Position numbers and translations under genes: made by a program
NCBI GenBank assembly: GCA_012728115.1
Contig: JAAYFS010000015.1
Span: forward strand, 1 to 64,000
Source of the DNA: Bacillota bacterium
GTDB lineage: Bacteria; Bacillota; Limnochordia; Darwinibacteriales; JAAYFS01
DNA: 64,000 nt
Reading direction: 5' to 3'
Shown: positions 9,165 through 17,181 of the stretch, piece by piece
How positions within the stretch are numbered: position 1 is the first letter of the stretch
How the letters are laid out: every line of letters begins with the position of its first letter
Notes under the pieces: generated by a model
The model's database searches: none
The model's input: the letters and a program-made list of their open reading frames with translations, nothing else
Told to the model about the DNA's origin: nothing

Positions 9165-9617
9165 TTAGATGTGATACATAAAAGAATCATCCTGTGCTTT
9201 TAGGCGCATCGCTTCATGGCACAGCATTTCCAATGTAGTATTATCCAATACTTCTTCCATACTATCACGCAGTTTAGTCCACAGTACTCTAGTAGCACAT
9301 AGCTTGTACTGATTACAAGTTGATTCTTCACCTGGTTCAACACATTCCATCGGTGCTATCGGACCCTCGAGTGTGCGGATAATATCGCCGATTGTCGTCT
9401 TATGAGGAGGATTTGCCAAAAGGTACCCTCCTTGAGCACCACGGACGCTTGATACCAGACCAGCCTTTCTTAAAGCACCCATAAGCTGTTCTAAATACGG
9501 CTCGGAGATCTCTTGACGTTCAGCAATCATTTTCAAAGGGATAGGTCCTTGACCATAATGAAGAGCTAAATCAAACATCGCTCTCACACCATACTCACCA
9601 CGAGTAGAAATCTTCAA
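9165..9617 (-). CDS. iscR: Rrf2-family Fe-S-type transcriptional regulator (IscR-like)
   Basis: A 150-aa winged-helix regulator starting MKISTRGEYGVRAMFDLA. Three cysteines (C92, C101, C107) lie in the loop where IscR holds its [2Fe-2S] cluster, which separates it from the cysteine-free CymR branch. It is first in the iscR-iscS-iscU operon, so it most likely adjusts Fe-S assembly to cluster supply. The start is TTG, supported by ggaggggg upstream; the nearby ATG is out of frame. A consensus promoter and a CCGA-N9-TCGG inverted repeat just past the predicted transcription start fit autorepression. Bacillus carries cymR at this place, so the IscR reading rests on the cysteines. Confidence 0.9.
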   Translation of the reverse strand: MKISTRGEYGVRAMFDLALHYGQGPIPLKMIAERQEISEPYLEQLMGALRKAGLVSSVRGAQGGYLLANPPHKTTIGDIIRTLEGPIAPMECVEPGEESTCNQYKLCATRVLWTKLRDSMEEVLDNTTLEMLCHEAMRLKAQDDSFMYHI

Positions 9618-9648
9618 CCATCTTCCCCCTCCCTATTGCTTTTTAATC

Positions 9649-9665
9649 CCGAGTATTTCCGTCGG
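9649..9665 (-). promoter_or_regulatory. Putative Rrf2/IscR operator
   Basis: The inverted half-sites CCGA and TCGG are separated by nine bases (minus strand ccgacggaaatactcgg). They lie about 9-26 bp after the predicted transcription start of iscR, a repressing position. The assignment is inference from position and symmetry. Confidence 0.45.
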
Positions 9666-9680
9666 TTTTCTTTCTTCTTA

Positions 9681-9709
9681 ATAATAGCACGGGCATGATT
9701 AGCTGTCAA
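9681..9709 (-). promoter_or_regulatory. SigA-type promoter of the isc operon
   Basis: Minus-strand TTGACA, a 17-bp spacer and TATTAT: a perfect -35 and near-perfect -10. The -35 overlaps the last codons of rarA, so isc transcription starts inside the end of the upstream gene. Confidence 0.88.
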
Positions 9710-11015
9710 CTTTTTTCAAAAAATCCATTCTTTCTTTAATGTATTTTTCTCTCCCCTGCTCAGAGGGTGTATAAAGCCTTACATCCTCAAGCCCTTTTGG
9801 TAGGTACTGTTGCTTAACAAAATGGTGTGGATAATCATGAGGGTATTTATAACCTTTCCCATGGTTTAAATTCTTTGCGCCTGGATAGTGAGCATCCCGT
9901 AAATGGTTCGGAACTTCGTAAAAGCCCTTACTATGCACCAAATCGATCGCTTTATCGATCGCACTTATCACCGAGTTACTCTTAGGTGCAGTAGCGATAT
10001 GAATAATAGCCTGGGCGATTGGAATACGAGCTTCTGGCATTCCTAGCCATTCGAGTGCATTTGCTGCAGCATGAGCAACCAACATTGCGGTTGGATCCGC
10101 CATTCCAACATCTTCTGACGCATGTACAATGATTCTCCGAACAATAAAGCGGGGATCTTCGTTTGCATAAAGCATTCTCGCAAACCAATACAATGCTGCA
10201 TCAGGATCACTACCGCGCATCGATTTGATAAAGGCGGAGATGGTATCATAGTGACTGTCACCCGATTTGTCATAACGAACTCGCTGCGTTTGCACCGCAT
10301 CTTCAGCAAGCTCAGCAGTGATTACTCTTATTCCTTCTTCGTTCGGAGGAGTTGTTAAAACTGCAAACTCAAGTGCATTAAGTAATACCCGTGCATCACC
10401 GCCCGATGTTCGGATCAAATGTTCAAAAGCCTCATCACTAACCTGTGGATTATATGGTGCAAGGCCATTGCTTGCTTTAAGTGCATTTTCCCCGATTTTT
10501 CTTAGGTCGCTTGCAGTTAAAGTTCTTAATTGAAAGATTCTTGAACGACTCAACAGGGCAGCGTTTACTTCAAAATATGGATTTTCAGTTGTAGCAGCGA
10601 TTAAGATCACTTGTCCATCTTCAACTGCTGGCAATAAAACGTCCTGCTGACCCTTATTCAGACGTTGGATCTCGTCGATAAAAAGAATGGTTTTCTTACC
10701 AAAGAAGGCTCTGGTTTCTTTGGCTTTTTCGATGATCGCCTTTAACTCTGCAACCCCAGTAGTTGTTGCACTTATTTTCTGAAATTCAGCTTTTGTAGTT
10801 TGGGAGATTACGTAAGCCAGGGTGGTTTTCCCAGTTCCTGGTGGCCCATAAAGGATCAAGGATGATATTGTATCGTTTTCGATCGCTCTCCTGAGCAGTT
10901 TTCCTTCCCCAAGAATATGCTCCTGACCCACAAATTCAGCCAAACTTTTCGGTCTCAGTCGGACAGCCAATGGGGCATTAACCTCTTGATTTTCGCCAAG
11001 GGTAAAGAGATTCAT
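9699..11015 (-). CDS. rarA: Replication-associated recombination protein A (RarA/MgsA)
   Basis: AAA+ ATPase of 438 aa that acts at stalled replication forks, related to clamp loaders and to yeast Mgs1. It shows Walker A GPPGTGKT, Walker B LFIDEIQR, sensor-1 AATTEN and the C-terminal tetramerisation domain with HYPGAKNLNHGKGYKYPHD. The track starts at GTG 11024; ATG 11015 is preferred because GAGGTG is spaced six bases ahead. The start codon follows the tcdA stop by one base, so the two are translationally coupled. No terminator is seen before the isc promoter inside its 3' end. Confidence 0.96.
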   Translation of the reverse strand: MNLFTLGENQEVNAPLAVRLRPKSLAEFVGQEHILGEGKLLRRAIENDTISSLILYGPPGTGKTTLAYVISQTTKAEFQKISATTTGVAELKAIIEKAKETRAFFGKKTILFIDEIQRLNKGQQDVLLPAVEDGQVILIAATTENPYFEVNAALLSRSRIFQLRTLTASDLRKIGENALKASNGLAPYNPQVSDEAFEHLIRTSGGDARVLLNALEFAVLTTPPNEEGIRVITAELAEDAVQTQRVRYDKSGDSHYDTISAFIKSMRGSDPDAALYWFARMLYANEDPRFIVRRIIVHASEDVGMADPTAMLVAHAAANALEWLGMPEARIPIAQAIIHIATAPKSNSVISAIDKAIDLVHSKGFYEVPNHLRDAHYPGAKNLNHGKGYKYPHDYPHHFVKQQYLPKGLEDVRLYTPSEQGREKYIKERMDFLKKVDS

Positions 11016-11016
11016 A

Positions 11017-11793
11017 TTATTCACCTCGAGTGTGTTTCTCCAGAATATCTCTAACTACCACACTTGCCATAACCAATCCTGCTACTGGCGGAACAAATGG
11101 ACTACTGCCTGGAATCGACTTACGCATTGTGCAGTTAAATTCCACTTCTCCTTTGTTGGTGCAAACACAGTTTGTTTTACAATCTGGTCCGCCTTCCTGA
11201 AGCGGTAACGGTCGTTCAGTGGAAAATACCACCTTAACTCCCTTTGTTATTCCTTCTTTTCTTAATCTCTGCCTAACGGCCCTTGCGAGAGGGCACGTAT
11301 GCGTTTCCGAAATATCACCAACTTCAAACTTAGTCGGATCTAGTTTGTTACCTGCTCCCATAGCGGAAACCAAATGAATATCCTGCTCATAGCAGCGTTT
11401 AATCAAATCGATTTTCGCTGACAGAGTGTCGATCGCATCGACTACGTAATCGTATTCCGAGGATAAGAGGAATTCAGCGCGTTCTGGTTTGTAAAATTCT
11501 TTAAATGTGATTACCTCACATTTTGAATTAATATCCTTAATTCTATTCTTCATTACATCCACTTTGGGTTGACCGATCGTGGATTGGAGGGCAATTATTT
11601 GGCGATTAATATTAGTTAAACAAACATCATCATAATCAACTAGGATTAATTTACCAACACCACTGCGCGCTAAGGCTTCAGCAGCGTAACCGCCTACACC
11701 GCCGATACCGAAGACAGCGACCGTTGAGCCTTTCAAAGCTTCGAGTCCTTCTTTACCAATAATCAATTCTGTTCTACTAAATCGATGTAACAT
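11017..11793 (-). CDS. tcdA: tRNA threonylcarbamoyladenosine dehydratase TcdA (ThiF/E1 family)
   Basis: E1-like enzyme of 258 aa that uses ATP to cyclise t6A37 of tRNA to ct6A. The nucleotide-binding motif VFGIGGVGGYAAEALARSG is near residue 28, the adenylation region contains DDVCLTNINRQI, and the TcdA-specific THTCPLARAVRQRLRKEG segment is near residue 165. Cys-rich CKTNCVCTNKG lies in the C-terminal part. GAGGTG seven bases before ATG is the ribosome site. That site directly abuts the U-tract of the 6S RNA terminator, and no separate promoter is visible between, so tcdA-rarA may depend on read-through. This order (6S, tcdA/yrvM, rarA) is the Bacillus one. Confidence 0.95.
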   Translation of the reverse strand: MLHRFSRTELIIGKEGLEALKGSTVAVFGIGGVGGYAAEALARSGVGKLILVDYDDVCLTNINRQIIALQSTIGQPKVDVMKNRIKDINSKCEVITFKEFYKPERAEFLLSSEYDYVVDAIDTLSAKIDLIKRCYEQDIHLVSAMGAGNKLDPTKFEVGDISETHTCPLARAVRQRLRKEGITKGVKVVFSTERPLPLQEGGPDCKTNCVCTNKGEVEFNCTMRKSIPGSSPFVPPVAGLVMASVVVRDILEKHTRGE

Positions 11794-11805
11794 GTTAAAT
11801 CACCT

Positions 11806-11849
11806 CAAAAAAATTCCTCATAAAGGGCCACTACCCTTTATGAGGAATT
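11806..11849 (-). terminator. Terminator of 6S RNA, abutting tcdA ribosome site
   Basis: The 16-bp stem aattcctcataaaggg / ccctttatgaggaatt with loop ccacta is followed on the minus strand by an eight-T run. The tcdA Shine-Dalgarno gaggtg begins within a few bases of the T-run. Confidence 0.93.
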
Positions 11850-12048
11850 AATGCCGTGTGTCCCCCACCATGCCGCTATTTGCTGACCTGAATGAACCTG
11901 CTCTCCAGCAGGTGGGTATCTTCCTACTGCTTTCTTGCTTCCACTCAAAGTGGCATGCATTCCACCAGTAGAGTCAGATTCCCTTTGTTATGGTGTTGGC
12001 TCATAACAAAGCCAGCTTGATCACGAGCACAGCAGGGCCTCCGTCTGC
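11850..12048 (-). ncRNA. ssrS: 6S RNA (SsrS/BsrA-like)
   Basis: About 199 nt between a consensus promoter and a strong terminator, with no ORF; the length matches known 6S RNAs. The ends pair as a closing stem, CCCUGCUGUGCU with GGCAUGGUGGGG (12 continuous pairs allowing G-U). The pattern UGUGCUCGU opposite AGCGGCAU mirrors the E. coli 6S closing stem UGUUCGC/GCGGCAU. Internal hairpins include ctttgttatg/cataacaaag and acctgct-ggag-agcaggt. 6S RNA mimics an open promoter and binds RNA polymerase holoenzyme in stationary phase. Its position next to tcdA/rarA and aspS is that of Bacillus bsrA. I rejected SRP RNA and RNase P RNA because their signature loops are missing. Confidence 0.85.
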
Positions 12049-12053
12049 TTAAG

Positions 12054-12082
12054 ATAATATCATAAATCTAAGTCCAATTCAA
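12054..12082 (-). promoter_or_regulatory. SigA-type promoter of 6S RNA
   Basis: Minus-strand TTGAAT, a 17-bp spacer and TATTAT, placing transcription start at about 12048, where the 6S closing stem begins shortly after. Confidence 0.8.
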
Positions 12083-12163
12083 CCAAAAAGCCCTTCAAAT
12101 TACAGGGATAAATGCCAATCCTTGTTCATATATTTAGTTAGATACTTGAAAGGAAGGGATAAA

Positions 12164-12439
12164 ATGAACCCTTTATTGGAAACCGTGTTAACGATCGCCA
12201 TTTTGGTTGAAATTATCACCAACTTTGTCAAAAAGTTAATCCCATCACTGGATAAACAATATATTACAGTGATTGCAGGAGCAATCGGTATTTTTCTCTC
12301 ATGGGTTACCCAAACGGGGATCTTTTCCTCACTCCAGATCCATGTCGCACTGCATGAAATAGACTATATTTTGACAGGCATCATTGTATCACGCGGAGCG
12401 AATATAGTCCATGATCTTGCTAAACGACTTAACTTTTAA
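12164..12439 (+). CDS. Small hydrophobic membrane protein, unknown function
   Basis: A plus-strand gene of 91 aa. Three hydrophobic stretches are predicted (about residues 3-20, 36-58 and 68-85), with a short basic segment NFVKKLIP after the first. Holin-like topology is possible, but no lysis gene is nearby and I do not recognise the family. The track start is 14 codons upstream. ATG 12164 has aggaaggg six bases ahead. It is divergent from the 6S RNA gene and convergent with aspS; the two 3' ends overlap by 11 bp (12429-12439), with no clear terminator. Confidence 0.65.
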   Translation: MNPLLETVLTIAILVEIITNFVKKLIPSLDKQYITVIAGAIGIFLSWVTQTGIFSSLQIHVALHEIDYILTGIIVSRGANIVHDLAKRLNF

Positions 12440-14198
12440 TAATTAAGTTTAACTCCTGCAACTGTCTTGGCGAAACATTTCCTGGTGCTTCGACCATTAA
12501 GTCCGTTGCACTCGCTGTTTTTGGAAAAGCAATTACGTCTCGGATAGTACTTCTACCAGCAAGTAACATTATGATTCTATCCAATCCAAAAGCGATACCT
12601 GCATGGGGAGGCGCTCCATAGCGATATGCCTCGATCAGGAAGCCAAATTGTTCTTGGATTTGTTCGGACGAAAATCCGAGCACCTTAAACATCCGTTCTT
12701 GAAGCTCACTATGCGAAATTCTAACGCTTCCACCGCCCAATTCGGTACCATTTAATACCAAGTCATACGCTTTCGCACGCACTTTTCCAGGCTCGGTTTC
12801 AAGTATGTCGACATCGCTATCCAAAGGAGCGGTAAATGGATGATGAACAGCTACATATCTTTTTTCCTCTTCATCATATTCCAATAGTGGCCAGTCCACC
12901 ACCCAGAGGAAGTTCAACTTATTCTCATCGATTAAGCCTAGTTTGTTTCCTAAAAAGAGACGTAATCTACCAAGAACAACAGAAGTAACTTCAAAACTAT
13001 CTGCTACTAATAACAAGAGGTCCCCTTCTTCACCACCTAAAGCTTCAACTATCGAGGAAATCTCGTTTTCGGTAAGGAACTTAGCAACAGGGGATTTCAC
13101 TGTTTCGCCGATAACCATCCAAATTAGCCCCTTAGCACCCCATGAGGAGGCCATTTCCACCAATTGATCAATTTCGCGTCTAGCAAAGGTTGCCCCACAG
13201 CCCTTAGCATTGATGCCGCGGACCACTCCACCATTTTTAATGGTTTCAGAAAAAACCTTGAATCCAGAATCCTTCAGATTCTCCCCTACATCCTTTAACT
13301 CCATTTCAAATCTAGTATCAGGACGGTCAGAACCAAAACGATCCATCGCCTCTTGATAGCTCATTCTTGGTATTGGCGTAGGAATTTTTACACCCCTGCA
13401 CTGTTCAAAGACTTCGATAATCATTTTTTCCATTATTTCAATGATGTCCTCACGATCAACAAAGGACATTTCGATGTCTACTTGAGTAAATTCCGGTTGC
13501 CTATCAGCTCGCAAGTCTTCGTCTCTGAAGCACCGAGCTATTTGGTAATAGCGCTCAAAGCCAGCAAGCATCAGCAATTGCTTAAACATTTGCGGACTTT
13601 GGGGTAAGGCATAGAAATTGCCTGGATGCACTCTACTCGGTACGATGTAGTCTCGTGCCCCCTCTGGAGTCGACTTGGTAAGCATCGGAGTTTCAATTTC
13701 ATAGAAGCCGTTTTCATTGAGGAAATCTCTAATAATACTAACAGCTTTATGCCTAAGTTTAATACATTCTTGGAGATCGTTCCTTCTCAGATCAAGGTAA
13801 CGATATTTTAAACGAATGTTTTCATCAACATCCACGTCTCGATCGATCGGAAACGGTGGCGTTTTTGCTTCGGATAAGACTTTAAAATCCGTAATTAATA
13901 CTTCAACTTCGCCGGTCTTCATCGCTTTATTTTCTTGCCCTTCAGGACGCATTACTACTTTACCCGTAACTGATAGCACAAATTCACTCCGAAGTCTTTC
14001 TGCCAGCGCAAATAATTCCTGCGCTAAAAGGTCTGGATTAAACACGATTTGCACCAAGCCGTCCCGATCCCTTAAGTCTACGAAAATTACACCACCATGG
14101 TCCCTGCGTCGATTGACCCAGCCATTTAACGTTATCTCCTGATCAACTAAACTTCGATCAACTTGTCCACAACTATGAGTTCGCTTCCATTGAACCAT
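12429..14198 (-). CDS. aspS: Aspartyl-tRNA synthetase
   Basis: Class IIb synthetase of 589 aa with the bacterial layout: N-terminal OB-fold anticodon-binding domain (about 15-105), catalytic core with motif 2 FRDEDLRADRQPEFTQ, a GAD insertion (about 300-420) and motif 3 GIAFGLDRIIMLL. It charges tRNA-Asp; whether it also charges tRNA-Asn depends on GatCAB, which is not in the window. GGAGGAG six bases before ATG 14198 decides the start over the track ATG 14213, which has no ribosome site. The start lies inside the hisS 3' end (26-bp overlap), so the pair is translationally coupled. Confidence 0.97.
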   Translation of the reverse strand: MVQWKRTHSCGQVDRSLVDQEITLNGWVNRRRDHGGVIFVDLRDRDGLVQIVFNPDLLAQELFALAERLRSEFVLSVTGKVVMRPEGQENKAMKTGEVEVLITDFKVLSEAKTPPFPIDRDVDVDENIRLKYRYLDLRRNDLQECIKLRHKAVSIIRDFLNENGFYEIETPMLTKSTPEGARDYIVPSRVHPGNFYALPQSPQMFKQLLMLAGFERYYQIARCFRDEDLRADRQPEFTQVDIEMSFVDREDIIEIMEKMIIEVFEQCRGVKIPTPIPRMSYQEAMDRFGSDRPDTRFEMELKDVGENLKDSGFKVFSETIKNGGVVRGINAKGCGATFARREIDQLVEMASSWGAKGLIWMVIGETVKSPVAKFLTENEISSIVEALGGEEGDLLLLVADSFEVTSVVLGRLRLFLGNKLGLIDENKLNFLWVVDWPLLEYDEEEKRYVAVHHPFTAPLDSDVDILETEPGKVRAKAYDLVLNGTELGGGSVRISHSELQERMFKVLGFSSEQIQEQFGFLIEAYRYGAPPHAGIAFGLDRIIMLLAGRSTIRDVIAFPKTASATDLMVEAPGNVSPRQLQELNLIIKS

Positions 14199-15468
14199 CT
14201 TTTTCTCCTCCATGGCCTATTAAATATTCTTTTATGTCACCTAGACTTACTAGTTCTTCCTGTCCTGTAACCATTGACCGTACCTTAACTTGATTACTTG
14301 CTATTTCTTCTTCGCCGATAACAATCACGAATTTTGCTCCAAATTTGTCAGCAGCTTTCATTTGGGCCCTTAGACTCTTTTCCATGTAATCAAACTCAGC
14401 CCAAAGACCAGCTTGACGAAGTTCATACGCCAATTTTACCGCCTCTGTCTTGGTTTGTCCACCAAACTGTGCGATATAGCAATCAGGAGTCCGTTGGTCT
14501 GCTACTTCCATATTCTGGTTTTCTAAAGCCAGAACTAATCTTTCTAACCCTGCTGCAAATCCGACTGCTGGATGTGGTTGCCCGCCAACTTCTTCGATTA
14601 AACCGTCATATCGGCCACCTCCACCGACCGCATTTTGGGAACCTAGTCCGACAGAGATAATTTCAAATACAGTGCGAGTATAATAATCAAATCCGCGCAC
14701 CAAACGATTATTAAGAGAGTAGTTAATGTTTAGAGCATCCAAATACTCTTTTACTTTAGAAAAATGCTCAGAGCAATCAGTACATAAATAGTCTACTAAA
14801 ACTGGGACATCTTTTGTTAACTCTATACATTCTTTGACTTTACAATCAAGTATTCTTAAAGGGTTTTTATCAAATCGCGATTGACAACTAGGGCAAAACT
14901 TATGTATATTCTCTCGCAACGAGTCCTTCAAAGCCTCACGATAGGCTGTCCGACACGAAGGACAACCGATGGAATTAATTTGTACTTCAAAGTCCTTTAA
15001 TCCGACCGCTTTGTATACCTCAATTGGGATCAGAATCATTTCTACGTCTAAAGCTGGATCAGCACCACCCAAGGCTTCAATTCCAAATTGATTGAACTGA
15101 CGGTATCTACCAGCCTGAGGTCTTTCATAGCGAAACATTGGACCAACATAGTAAACTTTAGCAGGTAAGGTTCCCCCATACAATTTGTTTTCTAAAAAAG
15201 CCCTAACAACTGGAGCGGTTCCTTCTGGACGTAAAGTAATACTCCGCTGGCCCCGATCGGTAAAAGTATACATTTCCTTTTCCACAATATCAGTTGCTTC
15301 ACCGATACCGCGTTCAAATAATTCTGTATGCTCAAAGATTGGTGTTCTAATCTCCTCATAGCCAAATTGATGACATATCCTTCTTATAGTATCCTCAATT
15401 TTATGCCAAATGCCAATTTTCGCCGGCAAAATATCATTTGTGCCGCGTGGTCTAGTTGTAATCGCCAT
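14173..15468 (-). CDS. hisS: Histidyl-tRNA synthetase
   Basis: Class IIa synthetase of 431 aa. The N-terminus MAITTRPRGTNDILP, motif 2 MFRYERPQAGRYRQFNQFG, the histidine-binding LVRGFDYYTRTVFE and motif 3 AAGLERLVLAL are visible, followed by an anticodon-binding domain. Two CPSC pairs in the insertion are common in clostridial HisRS and could bind zinc. The track adds 27 upstream codons that read through a hairpin; the family start at 15468 with GGAGG ten bases ahead is better. The hisS-aspS order is the Bacillus one. No T-box is seen in the 127-bp leader, only a hairpin. Confidence 0.97.
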   Translation of the reverse strand: MAITTRPRGTNDILPAKIGIWHKIEDTIRRICHQFGYEEIRTPIFEHTELFERGIGEATDIVEKEMYTFTDRGQRSITLRPEGTAPVVRAFLENKLYGGTLPAKVYYVGPMFRYERPQAGRYRQFNQFGIEALGGADPALDVEMILIPIEVYKAVGLKDFEVQINSIGCPSCRTAYREALKDSLRENIHKFCPSCQSRFDKNPLRILDCKVKECIELTKDVPVLVDYLCTDCSEHFSKVKEYLDALNINYSLNNRLVRGFDYYTRTVFEIISVGLGSQNAVGGGGRYDGLIEEVGGQPHPAVGFAAGLERLVLALENQNMEVADQRTPDCYIAQFGGQTKTEAVKLAYELRQAGLWAEFDYMEKSLRAQMKAADKFGAKFVIVIGEEEIASNQVKVRSMVTGQEELVSLGDIKEYLIGHGGEKDGSMEANS

Positions 15469-15509
15469 TAGATATCTACCTCCAAAACCAATGCTGTAAA
15501 TATTCAAAC

Positions 15510-15539
15510 AAGCGAGTGGCGGGATTCCACCACTCGCTT
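15510..15539 (-). terminator. Hairpin between foldase gene and hisS (weak terminator or attenuator)
   Basis: aagcgagtgg / ccactcgctt form a perfect 10-bp stem with a 10-nt loop. The minus-strand downstream sequence gtttgaatattt is only moderately U-rich, so partial termination is plausible, leaving some read-through into hisS-aspS. Confidence 0.45.
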
Positions 15540-15560
15540 TCCAGTACAATGGTCAATAAC

Positions 15561-15594
15561 CTTTACTGGTTAAAAATCTTTACTGGTTAAAAAT
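15561..15594. repeat. Perfect 17-bp tandem duplication
   Basis: Two head-to-tail copies of ctttactggttaaaaat lie directly after the stop codon of the foldase gene. They are probably a recent slippage duplication; the copies are identical. Confidence 0.85.
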
Positions 15595-15595
15595 A

Positions 15596-17098
15596 CTACT
15601 TACTATCTTCGCTTGTTTCGTCAACTTGATCCTCGACTTGATCTTGAGTTTGATCGACGTTAGTTTCTTCTTGTGAGTTTTGTTGCGATTTTTCTAATAG
15701 TTCTTTTTCTCTCGCTAAAACTTCTTCGATCTTTGCTTCTAACTCTTGAGCTTCTTCAGTACGTTCAAGTCTATTCAAAAGATTTGCAGCTTGCATCATC
15801 ACGTACACATCATTTGGTGCTAGTTCAATTACGCTATAATAAGCATCCACTGCATCGTCTAAATTACCTAATTGTTGATTGATCTGAGCGAGGTAATAGA
15901 ATAATACTGGATCATGAGTTACTTTTGCAGTAGCTTGTTTAAATTGTTCTAAACCATCTTCAGCTCGTTCTAGTTCTAGATATAACTCGCCGAGAGTAGC
16001 GTTAAGGTATCCGTCATTTGGACGTTCTTCGATGGCTAAGAGATAATGTTCGATAGCCTTATCTGTATCACCATCGAGGTAGTACTTAAAGGCTAGAATC
16101 TTATTATCCTTAATAGTAACCTTCGCATTATCCCGAAGTTCTTCGTACCATTCCATCATTAAACGCTGAATCTCCATATTTTTTGCATACTCACGGAGAG
16201 ACTCTTTCTCTTCTTCATACTCGCCGACTAGATTGTAGCGATCGGAAACATAAATGATATGGTAACCAAATTGAGATTTTACCAAACCGCTAATCTCGCC
16301 AGCTTCCAATGCGAAAGCGGCTTCTTCGAATTCTTTCACGAATTCGCCGCGACGTCTCTCACCAAGGTTTCCACCGTCTTCAGCACTGCCATCTTCACCA
16401 TAGAGCTTGGCCAATTCGGCAAAATTCTCTGGTGTAATTTGAGCTAGAATTTCCTCAGCTCTAGTTTTTGCCTCTTCGAGATTGTCTTCGTCGGCTCTAA
16501 TTAGGATATGACTTACCTCGATAGTTTCATTTGCATGTCTTACTTCTTCATACAACTCTTTTAATGTTTCCTCAGTAATAGCGATATCGCCCGTGATTTG
16601 CTGTTGTAACTTAGTTATCTTTACGTCTTCCGCAAAGTATTCACGAAGATAATCATTTGTTAAACCCACCATGCTTAACCATTGTTCGAAAGTCTCTTCA
16701 TCTCCAAAAGTGGATTCTTTCCACTCAGCAATTGCTTCTTCAACCTCAGCTTTCGAAGCTTTAATTTTTCTTTTATTAACTTCTTGCCTTACAATAATCT
16801 CGCCGATCAAATCCTCAAGAGCGTTCATTTCTAAAAGCTGATAAGTCCGACTATCAATATAACCAAGTTGTTGTTCGTAATTAGTTAACAACGAATAAAG
16901 CGCTCTAGAGAACGTATTATAACTGATCTCCTCGCCATTAACAATAGCAATCGCCGCTTGGGCTGAAGCTTGTTGGCCTCCCCATAACCCGAGGAGCGAA
17001 CCTCCTGCCAAAATGCTACCGCCGAGCATACCAAAGATTAAAATCGCAATTAGAAACTTTGTCGAATTGCGCATTTTACTAAAGAGCACATTAACCAT
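15596..17098 (-). CDS. Membrane-anchored parvulin-type peptidyl-prolyl isomerase with C-terminal TPR domain
   Basis: A 500-aa foldase. The N-terminal anchor is at about residues 14-36; the sequence lacks a lipobox cysteine, unlike PrsA. A SurA_N/SurA_N_3-like helical region follows (about 48-190). The parvulin domain lies at about 195-290, with IEVSHILIRAD, ELAKLYGEDGSAEDGGNLGE and FGYHIIYV. Several TPR units follow from about 325 to 450, then an acidic Gln/Glu/Asp-rich tail. It probably folds exported proteins outside the membrane while the TPR part binds partners. It has its own promoter and lies upstream of hisS-aspS. The initiator is uncertain: ATG 17098 has aaagga directly abutting it. 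Confidence 0.88.
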   Translation of the reverse strand: MVNVLFSKMRNSTKFLIAILIFGMLGGSILAGGSLLGLWGGQQASAQAAIAIVNGEEISYNTFSRALYSLLTNYEQQLGYIDSRTYQLLEMNALEDLIGEIIVRQEVNKRKIKASKAEVEEAIAEWKESTFGDEETFEQWLSMVGLTNDYLREYFAEDVKITKLQQQITGDIAITEETLKELYEEVRHANETIEVSHILIRADEDNLEEAKTRAEEILAQITPENFAELAKLYGEDGSAEDGGNLGERRRGEFVKEFEEAAFALEAGEISGLVKSQFGYHIIYVSDRYNLVGEYEEEKESLREYAKNMEIQRLMMEWYEELRDNAKVTIKDNKILAFKYYLDGDTDKAIEHYLLAIEERPNDGYLNATLGELYLELERAEDGLEQFKQATAKVTHDPVLFYYLAQINQQLGNLDDAVDAYYSVIELAPNDVYVMMQAANLLNRLERTEEAQELEAKIEEVLAREKELLEKSQQNSQEETNVDQTQDQVEDQVDETSEDSK

Positions 17099-17151
17099 TC
17101 CTTTCCATTATCCAAAAAATAAAAACAATAATTCCAACGATAATCAACGTT

Positions 17152-17181
17152 ATTGTACTACTAAACGCTAGGACATGTCAA
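17152..17181 (-). promoter_or_regulatory. SigA-type promoter of the foldase-hisS-aspS unit
   Basis: Minus-strand TTGACA, an 18-bp spacer and TACAAT. The -35 overlaps the hemZ stop codon. Confidence 0.8.

Noticed and set aside
11850-12048. SRP RNA or RNase P RNA
   Set aside because: The SRP tetraloop region and the RNase P conserved segments are missing; the closing stem, length and neighbourhood fit 6S RNA.
15469-15595. T-box or riboswitch in front of hisS-aspS
   Set aside because: The leader holds one simple hairpin and a tandem repeat but no T-box motif.
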